Shown here piece by piece: positions 35,911-45,298 of a stretch of 56,550 bases of DNA. Made by a program: the position numbers and the translations under genes. Each line of letters starts with the position of its first letter. Positions within the stretch are counted from its first letter, which is position 1. Source of the stretch: Pseudomonadota bacterium (GTDB lineage: Bacteria > Pseudomonadota > Alphaproteobacteria > Rhizobiales > Aestuariivirgaceae); contig CAUJIO010000017.1 in the NCBI GenBank assembly GCA_963205315.1, positions 1-56,550 of the forward strand, read 5' to 3'. The notes under the pieces were generated by a model, which saw nothing but the letters and a program-made list of their open reading frames with translations, made no database searches and was not told the origin of the DNA.

Positions 35911-36185
35911 TTTTCTTCATCGGGAAACGTAATGGGCGTGATGAGAAAGTCCTCAGGCAGTGGGTCGTCGAAATCCGCCGGGATATATTCCACAACCCGG
36001 CCGATCCCGTGCTTGCGCTTGTATTCACGCAGGCCTTCCCAGTTGATGCCTTTCGGCTTCTTCTTGTGAATCACAAGATCGGCAACCGGTTCGCCATCGC
36101 GCGTGATCACCACCGTCTCACCCGCCTCGGCCCGGCGGACAAGTTCGGAGAATTTGTTCTTGGCGTCTTTGATGGAGATGTTCAC
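35907..36185 (-). CDS. Phd/YefM-family antitoxin
   Basis: This 92-residue antitoxin reads as MNISIKDAKNKFSELVRR from the GTG at 36185, a typical Phd/YefM beginning; a GTG at 36215 would add ten residues that do not fit the family. The upstream stretch instead holds two palindromic 10-mers (36194-36213), which suits an operator and supports the shorter start. The Phd fold covers about residues 1-55, and the C-terminal tail (NWEGLREYKRKHG onward) would bind the toxin. Confidence 0.85.
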   Translation of the reverse strand: MNISIKDAKNKFSELVRRAEAGETVVITRDGEPVADLVIHKKKPKGINWEGLREYKRKHGIGRVVEYIPADFDDPLPEDFLITPITFPDEEK

Positions 36186-36193
36186 CCGCCCAA

Positions 36194-36213
36194 GGTAGCT
36201 ACCGGTAGCCACC
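36194..36213. promoter_or_regulatory. Tandem palindromes upstream of the antitoxin
   Basis: GGTAGCTACC (36194-36203, perfect palindrome) is followed directly by GGTAGCCACC (36204-36213, one mismatch). Paired palindromes just before an antitoxin start are the usual binding site of Phd-type autorepressors. They lie between the XRE-cupin gene stop and the chosen start. Confidence 0.5.
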
Positions 36214-36221
36214 AAGTCAAA

Positions 36222-36878
36222 TCACTCTTCCCGCCGGTATGAAATCACCGAGAGATAGCGGATGGGCAGCTCCCGCAATTCATCCGGGCCGTGGGGTGCG
36301 TCGGCGTCGAAGAACAGGGCGTCACCCGGATGCATGTCATACGTCTTGTCGCCATGCCGGTAGATCACATTTCCCTCCAGCATATAGAGGAATTCCTGGC
36401 CGGCATGCTGGAATGTCGGGAACACGTCCGACTTGTGCGTCAGTGTGATCAGGTAGGGCTCGACCATCACCGGCCCATGCGGGCTGTGGCCGAGCAACTG
36501 GTATTGGTGCCCCGCCCGCGTGCCGCGCCGCTCGATTGTCAGCCCCTGCCCGGCCTTGACGAAGGTGGCGTCGCGGGTCTCCTCATAGCTTTTGAAAAAC
36601 GCCGTGACGGGAACTTGCAGGGCCTTGCCCAGCGCCTGCAGCGAGGCGAGAGATGGTGACGTCGCGCCATTCTCGATCTTGGACAGCATGCCGGCCGACA
36701 TCTCGGCCGCCTTGGCCAGTTCGGCGATGGTGAGGCCCAGCTTCTCGCGGAAGCCCTTCACCTCGCGGCCGATCGCCTGCTCCAACAGCTTGCCCTGCAC
36801 CTCGCCATGGCCATGCGGGTCCTGGAATGGCAATTCTGACGGCAGCTGTCCGGGCTTCCTCTTGTCGGCCTTGTCCAA
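36222..36878 (-). CDS. XRE-family regulator with cupin sensor domain
   Basis: This 218-residue regulator has an N-terminal HTH (about residues 40-100: LGLTIAELAKAAEMSAGML, KIENGATSPSLASLQALGKA) and a C-terminal cupin (FQHAGQEFLYMLEGNVIYRH, MHPGDALFFDADAPH). The HTH-plus-cupin form often controls amine or amino-acid catabolism. It is the probable regulator of the methylamine operon, although a toxin-antitoxin pair now separates them. Its own 5' region contains AT-rich repeat boxes shared with the cysD promoter region. Confidence 0.9.
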   Translation of the reverse strand: MDKADKRKPGQLPSELPFQDPHGHGEVQGKLLEQAIGREVKGFREKLGLTIAELAKAAEMSAGMLSKIENGATSPSLASLQALGKALQVPVTAFFKSYEETRDATFVKAGQGLTIERRGTRAGHQYQLLGHSPHGPVMVEPYLITLTHKSDVFPTFQHAGQEFLYMLEGNVIYRHGDKTYDMHPGDALFFDADAPHGPDELRELPIRYLSVISYRREE

Positions 36879-36947
36879 TTTCTTTCCTCCCAGGAAACCT
36901 TATAATGGACCGGAGGATGGCTCAAGCACCGTTCCATCGGATTCAAA

Positions 36948-37065
36948 ATAGGATATTCCCGATTTTTGGATCACGTTTTAGTATTCCTCAGCATTTTCAC
37001 TTGGGTTTGAATAGGAAATAGGATATCTAGCGCCGCAGCAACGACCATTAAAGGTAAAATCCTAT
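36948..37065. promoter_or_regulatory. AT-rich divergent control region with ATAGGATAT repeats
   Basis: The divergent gap between the XRE-cupin gene and cysD holds ATAGGATAT at 36948-36956 and again at 37018-37026, exactly 70 bases apart. An extra ATAGGAA lies at 37011 and an inverted ATCCTAT at 37059-37065, two bases before the GTG of the long cysD frame. The stretch is much richer in A and T than its surroundings. These are candidate operators for the XRE-cupin regulator or for the HTH-like part of the long CysD protein. Confidence 0.45.
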
Positions 37066-37066
37066 C

Positions 37067-38230
37067 GTGGATAGCGTCGCAAAATCCTTCCTGGCCGAAA
37101 TCGAACGGTTCCTTGAAACCGCCGGTCTTGAGCCGACGACCCTCGGCAAGCAGGCGCTGGGCGATCCGTCATTCGTGTTTGACCTGCGCAAGGGCCGCTC
37201 GCCCTCCACCCGCACCATTGGAAAGTTGCGGGTCTGGATGCAGCAGCAAAACGCCCTCTCGAAGCCCGCGGCCTCGACCGCACCCGCCCCCCTCACAGGA
37301 GAGACGACCAAGGTGGCAAACCCTGCGAAGCACGACCTCACCCATCTGGAACGCCTCGAAGCCGAGTCGATCCACATCATCCGCGAAGTCGCCGCCGAGT
37401 GTGAAAAGCCGGTGATGCTCTATTCGATCGGCAAGGACTCGGCCGTCATGTTGCATCTGGCGCTCAAGGCCTTCTATCCGTCGAAGCCTCCCTTCCCGCT
37501 GATGCATGTCGATACCGGCTGGAAATTCCAGGACATGTACAAGCTGCGCGACGAGACGGTGAAGAAGGGCGGCTGGGATCTGATTTCCTACAAGAACCCG
37601 GAAGGCGTGGCCAAGAACGTCAATCCCTTTGACCACGGCTCGGCGCTTCACACCCAGATCATGAAGACCGATGGCCTCAAGCAGGCGCTCGACAAGTACG
37701 GCTTCGATGCTGCCTTCGGTGGTGCCCGCCGCGACGAGGAAAAGTCCCGCGCCAAGGAGCGCATCTTCTCCTTCCGCGACTCGCGCCACCGCTGGGACCC
37801 GAAGAACCAGCGTCCCGAGCTGTGGAACCTCTATAACGCCCGCAAGAACAAAGGCGAGTCGATCCGCGTCTTCCCGCTCTCGAACTGGACCGAACTCGAC
37901 ATCTGGCAATATATCTACCGCGAGAACATCGAGATCGTTCCGCTGTACTTTGCAGCCGAGCGTCCCATCGTCTGGCGCGATGGCCAGATGATCATGGTCG
38001 ATGACGACCGCATGCGGCTGAACCCCGGTGAAAAGCCGGAGATGCGCAAGGTGCGGTTCCGCACGCTGGGTTGCTATCCCCTCACCGGAGCGATTGATTC
38101 CACCGCCACCTCGCTCCTCGACATCGTCGAGGAAATGCTGGTCGCCACCTCCTCCGAACGCCAGGGCCGCGTCATCGACAAGGACGCCGCCGCCTCCATG
38201 GAAAAGAAGAAGCAGGAAGGTTACTTCTGA
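37067..38230 (+). CDS. cysD: Sulfate adenylyltransferase subunit 2 with N-terminal HTH-like extension
   Basis: CysD is the catalytic ATP sulfurylase subunit that forms APS with CysN. The CysD core begins near residue 83 and has the PP-loop [20 protein letters not shown], then [20 protein letters not shown]. From the GTG at 37067 the frame is 387 residues, about 80 more than usual. The extra N-terminus ([33 protein letters not shown]) resembles small HTH-like rhizobial proteins, an inference from memory. An internal AGGAGA (37297-37302) precedes an in-frame GTG at 37313, which would give a normal 305-residue CysD. Both forms may be made. The stop overlaps cysNC by one base (TGATG). Confidence 0.93.
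   Translation: MDSVAKSFLAEIERFLETAGLEPTTLGKQALGDPSFVFDLRKGRSPSTRTIGKLRVWMQQQNALSKPAASTAPAPLTGETTKVANPAKHDLTHLERLEAESIHIIREVAAECEKPVMLYSIGKDSAVMLHLALKAFYPSKPPFPLMHVDTGWKFQDMYKLRDETVKKGGWDLISYKNPEGVAKNVNPFDHGSALHTQIMKTDGLKQALDKYGFDAAFGGARRDEEKSRAKERIFSFRDSRHRWDPKNQRPELWNLYNARKNKGESIRVFPLSNWTELDIWQYIYRENIEIVPLYFAAERPIVWRDGQMIMVDDDRMRLNPGEKPEMRKVRFRTLGCYPLTGAIDSTATSLLDIVEEMLVATSSERQGRVIDKDAAASMEKKKQEGYF
37297..37315 (+). promoter_or_regulatory. Internal ribosome-binding site and GTG start within cysD
   Basis: AGGAGA at 37297-37302 lies ten bases before an in-frame GTG (37313-37315) exactly where homology to ordinary CysD begins. It supports a second, standard-length CysD start inside the longer frame. 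Confidence 0.55.
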
Positions 38231-40137
38231 TGACCCGTTTCATCGAATTCACCGGCGGCGACGTCGAAGCCTATCTCCACGCCCAGGAGCAGAAGGACCT
38301 GCTCCGCTTCATCACCTGCGGCTCCGTCGATGACGGCAAGTCGACACTGATCGGCAGGCTCCTCTATGAAGCCAAGATGCTGTTCGAGGATCAGCTGACC
38401 GCCCTTGAGGCTGACTCGAAGAAGATGGGCACGCAGGGCGGCAATCTTGATTTCGCGCTGCTGGTCGACGGCCTCGCCGCCGAACGCGAGCAGGGCATCA
38501 CCATCGACGTCGCCTATCGCGCCTTCACCACCGACAAGCGCAAGTTCATCGTCGCCGATACGCCAGGCCACGAACAATACACCCGCAACATGGCGACCGG
38601 CGGCTCAACCGCCGACCTCGCCATCATCCTCATGGATGCGCGCAAGGGCGTGCTGACGCAAACCCGCCGCCACACCTTCATCTGCACGCTCCTCGGCATT
38701 CGCCATCTCGTCGTCGCCGTCAACAAGATGGACCTGATGGGCTTCGATCAGGATGTGTTCCGCAAGATCGAGGAAGACTACCGCGCTTTCGCCAAGTCGA
38801 TTGGTGCCGATGATGTGACCGTCATCCCTGTCTCGGCGCTGATGGGCGACAACATGATCGACCGTTCGCTGAACATGCCCTGGTATCACGGCCCGACGCT
38901 GATGGCGCATCTCGAGACGGTGCCGGTGGGCGACGATCTCGAAACCAAGCCATTCCGTTTGCCCGTACAGTGGGTCAACCGTCCGAACCAGAATTTCCGC
39001 GGCTTTTCCGGCACCATAGTGTCGGGCAAGGTGAAGCCGGGCGATGCCATCAAGGTATTGCCCTCGGCCCGCACCTCCACGGTCGAACGCGTCGTCACCT
39101 ATGGCGGCGATCTCGAGGAAGGTATTGCAGGCCAGTCGCTCACCATCACCCTGAAGGACGAGATCGACATCAGCCGCGGCGACGTCATCTGCGCGGCCAA
39201 CGATCCGGTCGAAGTCTCCGACCAGTTCCAGGTCGAAATCCTGTGGATGAGCGACGAGCCGATGTTGCCCGGCCGTCCCTACCTCTTCAAGTCCTCCACC
39301 AAGACCGTGCCGGGAACGCTCGACGACCTGAAATACAAGGTCAACGTCAACACCATGGAGCATGTGGCGGCCAAGACCTTGACGCTCAATGAAATCGGCG
39401 TCTGCAATCTCGAACTCGATACGCCGATTGCCTTCGCGCCCTATCTTGAGAACCGCCATCTTGGGTCCTTCATCATCATCGACCGCTTCACCAACAACAC
39501 GGTGGGCATGGGCCTCATCCGCTTCGCTTTGCGGCGCGCGGCGAACATTCACTGGCAGGCCGTCGACGTCCACAAGAATGCCCGCGCCGCCATCGCCGGC
39601 CAGAAGCCGGCAGTCCTGTGGTTCACGGGTCTTTCCGGTGCGGGCAAGTCGACGATCGCCAACCTGGTCGAGAAGCAGCTCCACGCCGCCGGTCACATGA
39701 CCTATCTTCTCGATGGCGACAACGTCCGCCATGGACTCAACCGTGACTTAGGCTTCACCGATGCCGACCGCGTGGAGAACATCCGCCGCGTCGGCGAAGT
39801 CTCGAAGCTGATGGTCGATGCCGGCCTGCTGGTGCTCGTCTCCTTCATCTCGCCCTTCAAGTCCGAGCGCCTCATGGCGCGCGAACTGATGGACGAGGGC
39901 GAATTCATCGAGATCTTCGTTGATACGTCACTGGCCGAAGCCGAGAAGCGCGACGTGAAGGGCCTCTACGCCAAGGCCCGCCGCGGCGAAATTGAACACT
40001 TCACCGGCATCTCGTCTCCCTACGAAAAGCCGGAGAATCCCGAAATCCGTGTCGATACCTCGAAGCTCACGCCCGAGGGCGCAGCCGACGTGATCGTGCA
40101 ATACCTGAAGGATGCGGGCCGCCTTACCAAGGCTTGA
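38230..40137 (+). CDS. cysNC: Bifunctional sulfate adenylyltransferase subunit 1 / APS kinase
   Basis: This 635-residue fusion (also called NodQ-like) activates sulfate to PAPS. The CysN GTPase occupies about residues 1-440: P-loop [14 protein letters not shown], effector motif [15 protein letters not shown] and NKMDLM. The CysC kinase follows from about 455, with [20 protein letters not shown] and the [16 protein letters not shown] motif. The gene is coupled to cysD by a one-base overlap. No sulfotransferase or sulfate transporter is in view. A strong hairpin follows the stop. Confidence 0.96.
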   Translation: MTRFIEFTGGDVEAYLHAQEQKDLLRFITCGSVDDGKSTLIGRLLYEAKMLFEDQLTALEADSKKMGTQGGNLDFALLVDGLAAEREQGITIDVAYRAFTTDKRKFIVADTPGHEQYTRNMATGGSTADLAIILMDARKGVLTQTRRHTFICTLLGIRHLVVAVNKMDLMGFDQDVFRKIEEDYRAFAKSIGADDVTVIPVSALMGDNMIDRSLNMPWYHGPTLMAHLETVPVGDDLETKPFRLPVQWVNRPNQNFRGFSGTIVSGKVKPGDAIKVLPSARTSTVERVVTYGGDLEEGIAGQSLTITLKDEIDISRGDVICAANDPVEVSDQFQVEILWMSDEPMLPGRPYLFKSSTKTVPGTLDDLKYKVNVNTMEHVAAKTLTLNEIGVCNLELDTPIAFAPYLENRHLGSFIIIDRFTNNTVGMGLIRFALRRAANIHWQAVDVHKNARAAIAGQKPAVLWFTGLSGAGKSTIANLVEKQLHAAGHMTYLLDGDNVRHGLNRDLGFTDADRVENIRRVGEVSKLMVDAGLLVLVSFISPFKSERLMARELMDEGEFIEIFVDTSLAEAEKRDVKGLYAKARRGEIEHFTGISSPYEKPENPEIRVDTSKLTPEGAADVIVQYLKDAGRLTKA

Positions 40138-40160
40138 CCCGCCACATCGAAAGCCTGGCC

Positions 40161-40190
40161 ATGGAGCGGCGCAAACACGTGCCGCTCCAT
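40161..40190 (+). terminator. Stem-loop after cysNC
   Basis: A perfect 10-bp inverted repeat (ATGGAGCGGC and GCCGCTCCAT) with a ten-base loop lies 24 bases after the cysNC stop and is followed by a short pyrimidine-rich run. It is a likely transcription end. Confidence 0.6.
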
Positions 40191-40457
40191 CTGTCTTGCG
40201 CGAGACTCCCCGCGCGGCCCGTCGCTACAATTTTAGCCGGATGGCTAAGGCCCCACACACCAACCGTCCGGTTTGACGGCTGCCATTAACCAGGATTTGC
40301 AGCGGAAAGTCGAGGATGCGTCCATCGACTGGGAAGCAAGCAAAATGTTCGGTGATATGACAGGCAACTTGGCGATCCGGAAACCAGCTTCCGGCTGCAT
40401 CTCGTTTCAGCACTTTTCTAAGCGCGAGCGTTCGAATGGATCGGGAGACGCCGGCTG
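40191..40457. other. Intergenic region before the diguanylate cyclase gene
   Basis: No convincing gene is seen here. Two small dyads, TTAGCC/GGCTAA (about 40233-40248) and CCGTC/GACGG nearby, lie in the left half. A 61-codon open frame (40273-40458) ends with TGA overlapping the cyclase ATG and could be a leader peptide, but its composition is not persuasive. The right half probably carries the cyclase promoter. Confidence 0.4.
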
Positions 40458-41627
40458 ATGCTTCAGCGCGCCCGATATTTCATTCTGGCCTTTGCCGTGG
40501 TGGCGCTGTTCGCCGTCGCCCGCAATGACCTGTCTGAGATGCGTGCGCTGACGGCCGACAAATCCTTCTTCACCAGCCAGTTGGCCGACGTCACGAAGAT
40601 CGAAAAGGAGATTCTGCAATTCCGGGCCGATGCGAGCGCCTTCGTCCTGGGTCACGGAGACGTGACCAAGTCCGATGTCCTGCTGTCATTTGAAGGCGTT
40701 TGGTGGCGGCTCAATACGCGCTGGACGAAATACATCAATCCCGAAATCGACGCGGTGCGGAGCTACAGCCGCGATATGCAGAAATTCTGGGCAGCGCTGC
40801 AAACAATTGCAGCCGATGTCGCGGCACTCCAGCCAGGCGATGTTGAACGGCTGGGTCGGATTGATGCGGTCATGCAGCGGTTCCAGCCCGCGATGACGAC
40901 GATGAACGCGGATGCCTACAACGAGATGATCCAGCGTTCGGCAGGCATTGCGCAGATGCAGCAAGCCGTAACGCGCAGCATCGACAGCTTCCAGTGGTTC
41001 TTCATGATTGCCTGCTTTGCCGGATTTTTTGTCCTGCTGTTGCAGCTCAGGCGAAGTGAAAAACTCTATGCCGATCTGCAGAAGCGTGAGGCTGAAATCC
41101 GGGTTCTTGCCACCACCGACCCCCTGACCGGTCTCAACAACCGCAGGCATTTTGACGAACAGATGCGCGCCATCGATGAATGCACCTGTCCCAGGCAGGT
41201 TCAGTTGCTGCTCATCGACCTCGATGGCTTCAAACAGGTCAACGACCTCTACGGACATGAGGCGGGCGATCAGGTGCTGTGTGAAGTCGGTGCCCGCATT
41301 CGCACGGCAGCTGGCGATGGCGCAGTCGTTGCGCGTCTCGGCGGAGATGAATTCGCGATTGTCTTCTCAGGGCAAGTCGATCAGGCCCGTGAAATCGCCT
41401 CCACCATTATCGCGGCCGTGCAATCACCCGTGATGTATGCCGCCAATGCCCTGCGGGTCGGCGTCAGCATCGGCATATCCGGATCGCAGCCGGGCAATCG
41501 GCAATCGGTCAATCTGTTGCGCGAGGCTGATAGTGCCCTGTATCAGGCCAAGAACACCGGGCGCAATCGCTACGTCGTTTTTGCCTGCAGTCCTGCAGCA
41601 CAGCAACGCTGCAAGTCAGCCGCCTGA
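40458..41627 (+). CDS. Membrane diguanylate cyclase (GGDEF domain)
   Basis: This 389-residue protein makes cyclic di-GMP. Membrane helix 1 covers about residues 7-21. A roughly 155-residue presumably periplasmic sensor region without a recognised domain follows, then membrane helix 2 at about 180-196. A short coiled linker leads to the GGDEF domain (TTDPLTGLNNRRHFDEQM; intact GGDEF at 295-299). The RxxD inhibitory site expected five residues before the motif is missing (GDGA instead), so product inhibition through that site is not expected. A GGAG site lies 11 bases upstream of the start. The 3' end overlaps the convergent gene by 12 bases. Confidence 0.92.
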   Translation: MLQRARYFILAFAVVALFAVARNDLSEMRALTADKSFFTSQLADVTKIEKEILQFRADASAFVLGHGDVTKSDVLLSFEGVWWRLNTRWTKYINPEIDAVRSYSRDMQKFWAALQTIAADVAALQPGDVERLGRIDAVMQRFQPAMTTMNADAYNEMIQRSAGIAQMQQAVTRSIDSFQWFFMIACFAGFFVLLLQLRRSEKLYADLQKREAEIRVLATTDPLTGLNNRRHFDEQMRAIDECTCPRQVQLLLIDLDGFKQVNDLYGHEAGDQVLCEVGARIRTAAGDGAVVARLGGDEFAIVFSGQVDQAREIASTIIAAVQSPVMYAANALRVGVSIGISGSQPGNRQSVNLLREADSALYQAKNTGRNRYVVFACSPAAQQRCKSAA

Positions 41628-42215
41628 TCCTTTGCGCGACAGATGCCGGTCAAGCAGATCAAGGCGGTCATTGCCAAAGTAGAGCTTGGCTCCGGTATCG
41701 AACGTCGGCACCCCGAACACGCCCCGCGCGACGGCCGCTTCCGTATTCTTCTCGATCCTGCTTTTGTAGATCTCGCTCACCGCGGCATCACGCACCGCAA
41801 GCGGAGAAAGCCCGGCAGCTTCGCCCCAGCGCGCCAACTGGTCGAGGTCTGTGATGTCCGCCGCCTCGGCCCAGTAGCCGCGCAGCACCAGCGTCACGAA
41901 CGCCTCCGCCTTGCCCAGTTCAGCAGCCAGCTGGCAGACCCGCAACGCGCGTGAATTGCGCAACGGATACTGCGGATGATAGCGGAGCGGCATATCCTGC
42001 AACTCCGCCCAGTCGAGGATGTCTTGCCGGAACCACGCCACGCGGGCAGGCGTCGACTCGAGCGGCTTCACGCCGCCGATCTCGTCAAGCAGGCGCGGCA
42101 GATGAATGGGACGCCACACGATGTCGCTTCCATGCCGGCGCGCCAGGTCGCACAGCCGTTGAGTTGCCAGATAGACCCAGGGCGAATGCACATCGAACCA
42201 GTAGGTAAGGTTCAT
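41616..42215 (-). CDS. DsbA-family / 2-hydroxychromene-2-carboxylate isomerase-like protein
   Basis: This 199-residue kappa-GST/HCCA isomerase fold protein starts at MNLTYWFDVHSPWVYLAT, where the serine in HSPW takes the place of a thioredoxin cysteine. The C-terminal ARGVFGVPTFDTGAKLYFGN is the usual cis-proline and end region. Family members isomerise aromatic-acid intermediates using glutathione, or act as oxidoreductases of unknown substrate. The gene is coupled to the AMP-ligase gene by a four-base overlap, at the end of the hutFH operon. The substrate is unknown. Confidence 0.85.
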   Translation of the reverse strand: MNLTYWFDVHSPWVYLATQRLCDLARRHGSDIVWRPIHLPRLLDEIGGVKPLESTPARVAWFRQDILDWAELQDMPLRYHPQYPLRNSRALRVCQLAAELGKAEAFVTLVLRGYWAEAADITDLDQLARWGEAAGLSPLAVRDAAVSEIYKSRIEKNTEAAVARGVFGVPTFDTGAKLYFGNDRLDLLDRHLSRKGSGG

Positions 42216-43756
42216 GCCAGCGGCTCCAGTCTGTTCTCCGCCACCCATTGCCTGAGCTCCACCTTGCGGATCTTGCCCGACGGCGTCAACGGGAACGCTT
42301 CGACTTGATAAAACACCGCCGGCACCTTGAACTTGGCAATTCGCTCTGCGCACAGTGACTGTAACTCGGCTGCCGAAACGGGAGCCGCCATCTTCACTGC
42401 GGCCGCGACGATCTCGCCGTAATAGCTGTCCGCGATGCCAAACACGGCAACACTCGCGACGCCCGGATGAGCCTGCAAAACATTTTCGATTTCCGCCGGA
42501 TAGATGTTTTCACCGCCACGGATGATCATGTCGCGCAAGCGTCCTCCAGCGATAACCAGATGGCCATCGTCGCGCAGATAGCCAAGGTCTCCGGTTCTCA
42601 GCCAGCCATCATCGAGAATTGTCTCGGCCGTATCCTCCGGCCGCTTGTAGTAGCCCGCCATCACCATTGGACCACGCGCCTGGATCTCACCGATCTCGCC
42701 CGGACTGCGGGTGGCAAGCGTAACCGGATCGACAATGCGCAACTCATATCCCGGCAACGCGGTGCCCGCCGTATCCCATCGTTGCGGATCGTCCGCAGAC
42801 GGACAAACGAACAGTGTCGCGCCTTCCGTCTGTCCATAGACCTGCGAAAGCCCCGGCATTGGAAACTCCGCGGCACAGCGCCTGAGCACATCCGGATTGC
42901 AGTCCGCCCCGCCGCAGCTTCCGGCCCTCAGCGATGACAAGTCGTAGTTTCCGCGAGCCGGATGATCGAGCATGGCGAGATATGACGTCGGCACACCCGA
43001 CAGGAACGTGCAGCGCTCGGCTTCGATGATGCGGAACATTGCTTCGGGATCGAAACTCGGCACGCCGACATAGGCCGCACCGTTCTGCAGACAGCCAAGC
43101 AGATTGAGAATACACCCGGCGCAGTGAAACAGCGGAATGATCGACGTCCAGCGGTCACCGGCGCCAAGCCCTAGCCTTGCCGATGCACCGTGCCCCACCA
43201 TCATCATCGCCCGGTGCGACAACAGCGCCCCCTTCGGAAATCCGGTGGTCCCGGACGTATAAAGCAGCGATGCAATGGCTGATGGATCAGCGGCCAAGGG
43301 CATGAACGCCCGCCGTTCATCCAGCAATGCGGGATAGTCGTCTTCCAGCGTCAGCACATGATCGAGCAGCGGCAAACCGGGCCGCAGCGCAGTGACATGC
43401 TTGAGGTAGGGATTGGAACGATAGGCCGTGGAACATATGAGTGCACGTGAGTCCGACTGCTTCAGCGCATAGCCGAGGTCATCCTTGCGATAATGGGTGT
43501 TGAGCGGCACGAACACTGCCCCCATCGCCGCGCACGCCATCTGCACCACTGCCCATTCGGCCCGGTTCTCGGCCAGCAACGCGATGTGATCGCCCGCCAC
43601 GAGCCCCCGCTTCGCCAGCGCCCCAGCCAGAGCCAGTGCGTCGTCGCGATACTGCCGGAAAGTCAGCCGCGCCTGTTGATGTGGAAACACCAGCGCATCG
43701 GCATCCGGCCAGGTTCGCGCGGCATGTTCAAGCGCCGTCCAGGGATGATCGAACAT
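42212..43756 (-). CDS. AMP-dependent acyl-CoA synthetase/ligase
   Basis: This 514-residue ANL-superfamily ligase has the P-loop LLYTSGTTGFPKGALLSHRA, A5-type motif VYGQTEGATLF and A8-type hinge LRTGDLGYLRDDGHL. The C-terminal lysine segment is LTPSGKIRKVEL. It activates a carboxylic acid to acyl-AMP and then probably acyl-CoA. It follows hutH by nine bases and overlaps the isomerase-like gene by four, so it is part of the hut operon. A CoA ligase is not a known step of histidine breakdown; the acid may be an imidazole-type or an aromatic acid (inference). Confidence 0.9.
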   Translation of the reverse strand: MFDHPWTALEHAARTWPDADALVFPHQQARLTFRQYRDDALALAGALAKRGLVAGDHIALLAENRAEWAVVQMACAAMGAVFVPLNTHYRKDDLGYALKQSDSRALICSTAYRSNPYLKHVTALRPGLPLLDHVLTLEDDYPALLDERRAFMPLAADPSAIASLLYTSGTTGFPKGALLSHRAMMMVGHGASARLGLGAGDRWTSIIPLFHCAGCILNLLGCLQNGAAYVGVPSFDPEAMFRIIEAERCTFLSGVPTSYLAMLDHPARGNYDLSSLRAGSCGGADCNPDVLRRCAAEFPMPGLSQVYGQTEGATLFVCPSADDPQRWDTAGTALPGYELRIVDPVTLATRSPGEIGEIQARGPMVMAGYYKRPEDTAETILDDGWLRTGDLGYLRDDGHLVIAGGRLRDMIIRGGENIYPAEIENVLQAHPGVASVAVFGIADSYYGEIVAAAVKMAAPVSAAELQSLCAERIAKFKVPAVFYQVEAFPLTPSGKIRKVELRQWVAENRLEPLA

Positions 43757-43765
43757 CGATTGTAC

Positions 43766-45298
43766 CTATGCGCACCCCAGATCACCGAGAAGGCCCGGCA
43801 CGAAGCGCGCGAAAGTGCCCGTTTCGATCAGTCCCGCCACGGCTTCCATATCGGTCGAGAACTCACGGTCTTCTTCGCGTGTTGCCGCCTTCGAGCGGAC
43901 CAGCGCGTGCGCCTCTTCCAGCAAGGGTGAAGACACCAGGGGCCGGCGGAACTCGAAGCCCTCGGCCGAAGCCATCAGCTCGATGGCGATGATGCGCGCC
44001 AGGTTGGCATTCATTGGCGTGAGCCGCCGCGCCCCATGCGTCGCCATCGACACATGGTCCTCCTGATTGGCCGACGTGGGGGCCGAATCGACCGACGCCG
44101 GATGCGACATCTGCTTGTTCTCGCTCATCAGCGCCGCCGCCGTGCATTGCGGAATCATGAAGCCGGAATTCAGCCCCGGATTGCGGATCAGGAACGGCGG
44201 CAGCAGCGAGATCGATGAATCGATCAGCGCCGCGATGCGCCGCTCGCACAGCGATCCCATCTCCGCCACCGCCATGGCGATCATGTCGGCCGCGAAGGCC
44301 ACGGGCTCCGCGTGGAAGTTTCCGCCCGACAGCACGGCGCCATCCTCCGCAAACACCAGCGGATTGTCGGACACCGCATTGGCCTCGATGGTCAGTGTGC
44401 GCGCCGCATTGGCCAGCAGGTCGAAACAGGCGCCCATCACCTGCGGCTGGCAGCGGAATGAATAGGGGTCCTGCACCCGGTCGTCACCCTCGAGATGCGA
44501 GGCGCGGATCTGGCTGCCGGACAACAGGCGGCGGTAATGCGATGCCGCGAGCTGCTGCCCCGGATGCGGCCTCAATGCGTGAATGCGCGGATCGAAGGGC
44601 GTATCGGAGCCCATCACCGCATCGACCGACATTGCACCCGCCAGCACTGCGGCTTCCGCATTGCGCTCGGCGGCCATCAGACCGGCCAGCGCCAGCGCTG
44701 TCGAAACCTGCGTGCCATTGAGCAGCGCCAGGCCCTCCTTGGGGCCGAGGACGACAGGCTTCACGCCAGCGGCCTCGAGCGCCCTGGCGCCGGATACGCG
44801 CTGGCCCTTCACCCATGCCTCGCCCTCACCGATCAGCACGAGGCTCATATGGGCAAGCGGCGCCAGATCACCCGATGCCCCCACCGACCCCTGCCCCGGG
44901 ATGACCGGCAGCACGTCGGAATTGATCAAGGCCGCCAGCGCCTCCATCGCCGCCAGCGAGATGCCGGATGCCCCCTGCGCCAGCGCATTGAGCTTCATCA
45001 GCAGGATGAGGCGGACCACCGCGCCACTGAGCGGCGCTCCCACTCCAGCCGAATGCGAGCGCACGATGTTGATCTGCAGCGCGTTGAGGTCTTTGGCCGC
45101 GATGCGCGTCTTGGCCAGCTTGCCGAAACCGGTATTGACGCCATAGATCGCGTCCCCGGTTTGCAGCAGCCGCGCCACTGTCTCCGCACTGCGGCTGATC
45201 AGTCCGCGCGCTTTGGACGACAGCTCCACCGTGATGTGCCCCGCCAGTGCCGCCCTGATATTGTTCAAATCAATCGGCCGTTCCCCGATGCGGATCAT
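43766..45298 (-). CDS. hutH: Histidine ammonia-lyase
   Basis: This 510-residue enzyme deaminates histidine to urocanate. The MIO cofactor tripeptide Ala-Ser-Gly lies in [17 protein letters not shown], and the N-terminal active-site region [15 protein letters not shown] is intact. It overlaps hutF by four bases (ATGA type) and is normal in length. Confidence 0.96.
   Translation of the reverse strand: MIRIGERPIDLNNIRAALAGHITVELSSKARGLISRSAETVARLLQTGDAIYGVNTGFGKLAKTRIAAKDLNALQINIVRSHSAGVGAPLSGAVVRLILLMKLNALAQGASGISLAAMEALAALINSDVLPVIPGQGSVGASGDLAPLAHMSLVLIGEGEAWVKGQRVSGARALEAAGVKPVVLGPKEGLALLNGTQVSTALALAGLMAAERNAEAAVLAGAMSVDAVMGSDTPFDPRIHALRPHPGQQLAASHYRRLLSGSQIRASHLEGDDRVQDPYSFRCQPQVMGACFDLLANAARTLTIEANAVSDNPLVFAEDGAVLSGGNFHAEPVAFAADMIAMAVAEMGSLCERRIAALIDSSISLLPPFLIRNPGLNSGFMIPQCTAAALMSENKQMSHPASVDSAPTSANQEDHVSMATHGARRLTPMNANLARIIAIELMASAEGFEFRRPLVSSPLLEEAHALVRSKAATREEDREFSTDMEAVAGLIETGTFARFVPGLLGDLGCA

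Noticed and set aside
40273-40458. A 61-codon open frame whose TGA overlaps the diguanylate cyclase start
   Set aside because: It lacks a recognisable ribosome site or domain, and a similarly sized frame exists on the opposite strand. Kept only as a possible leader peptide.
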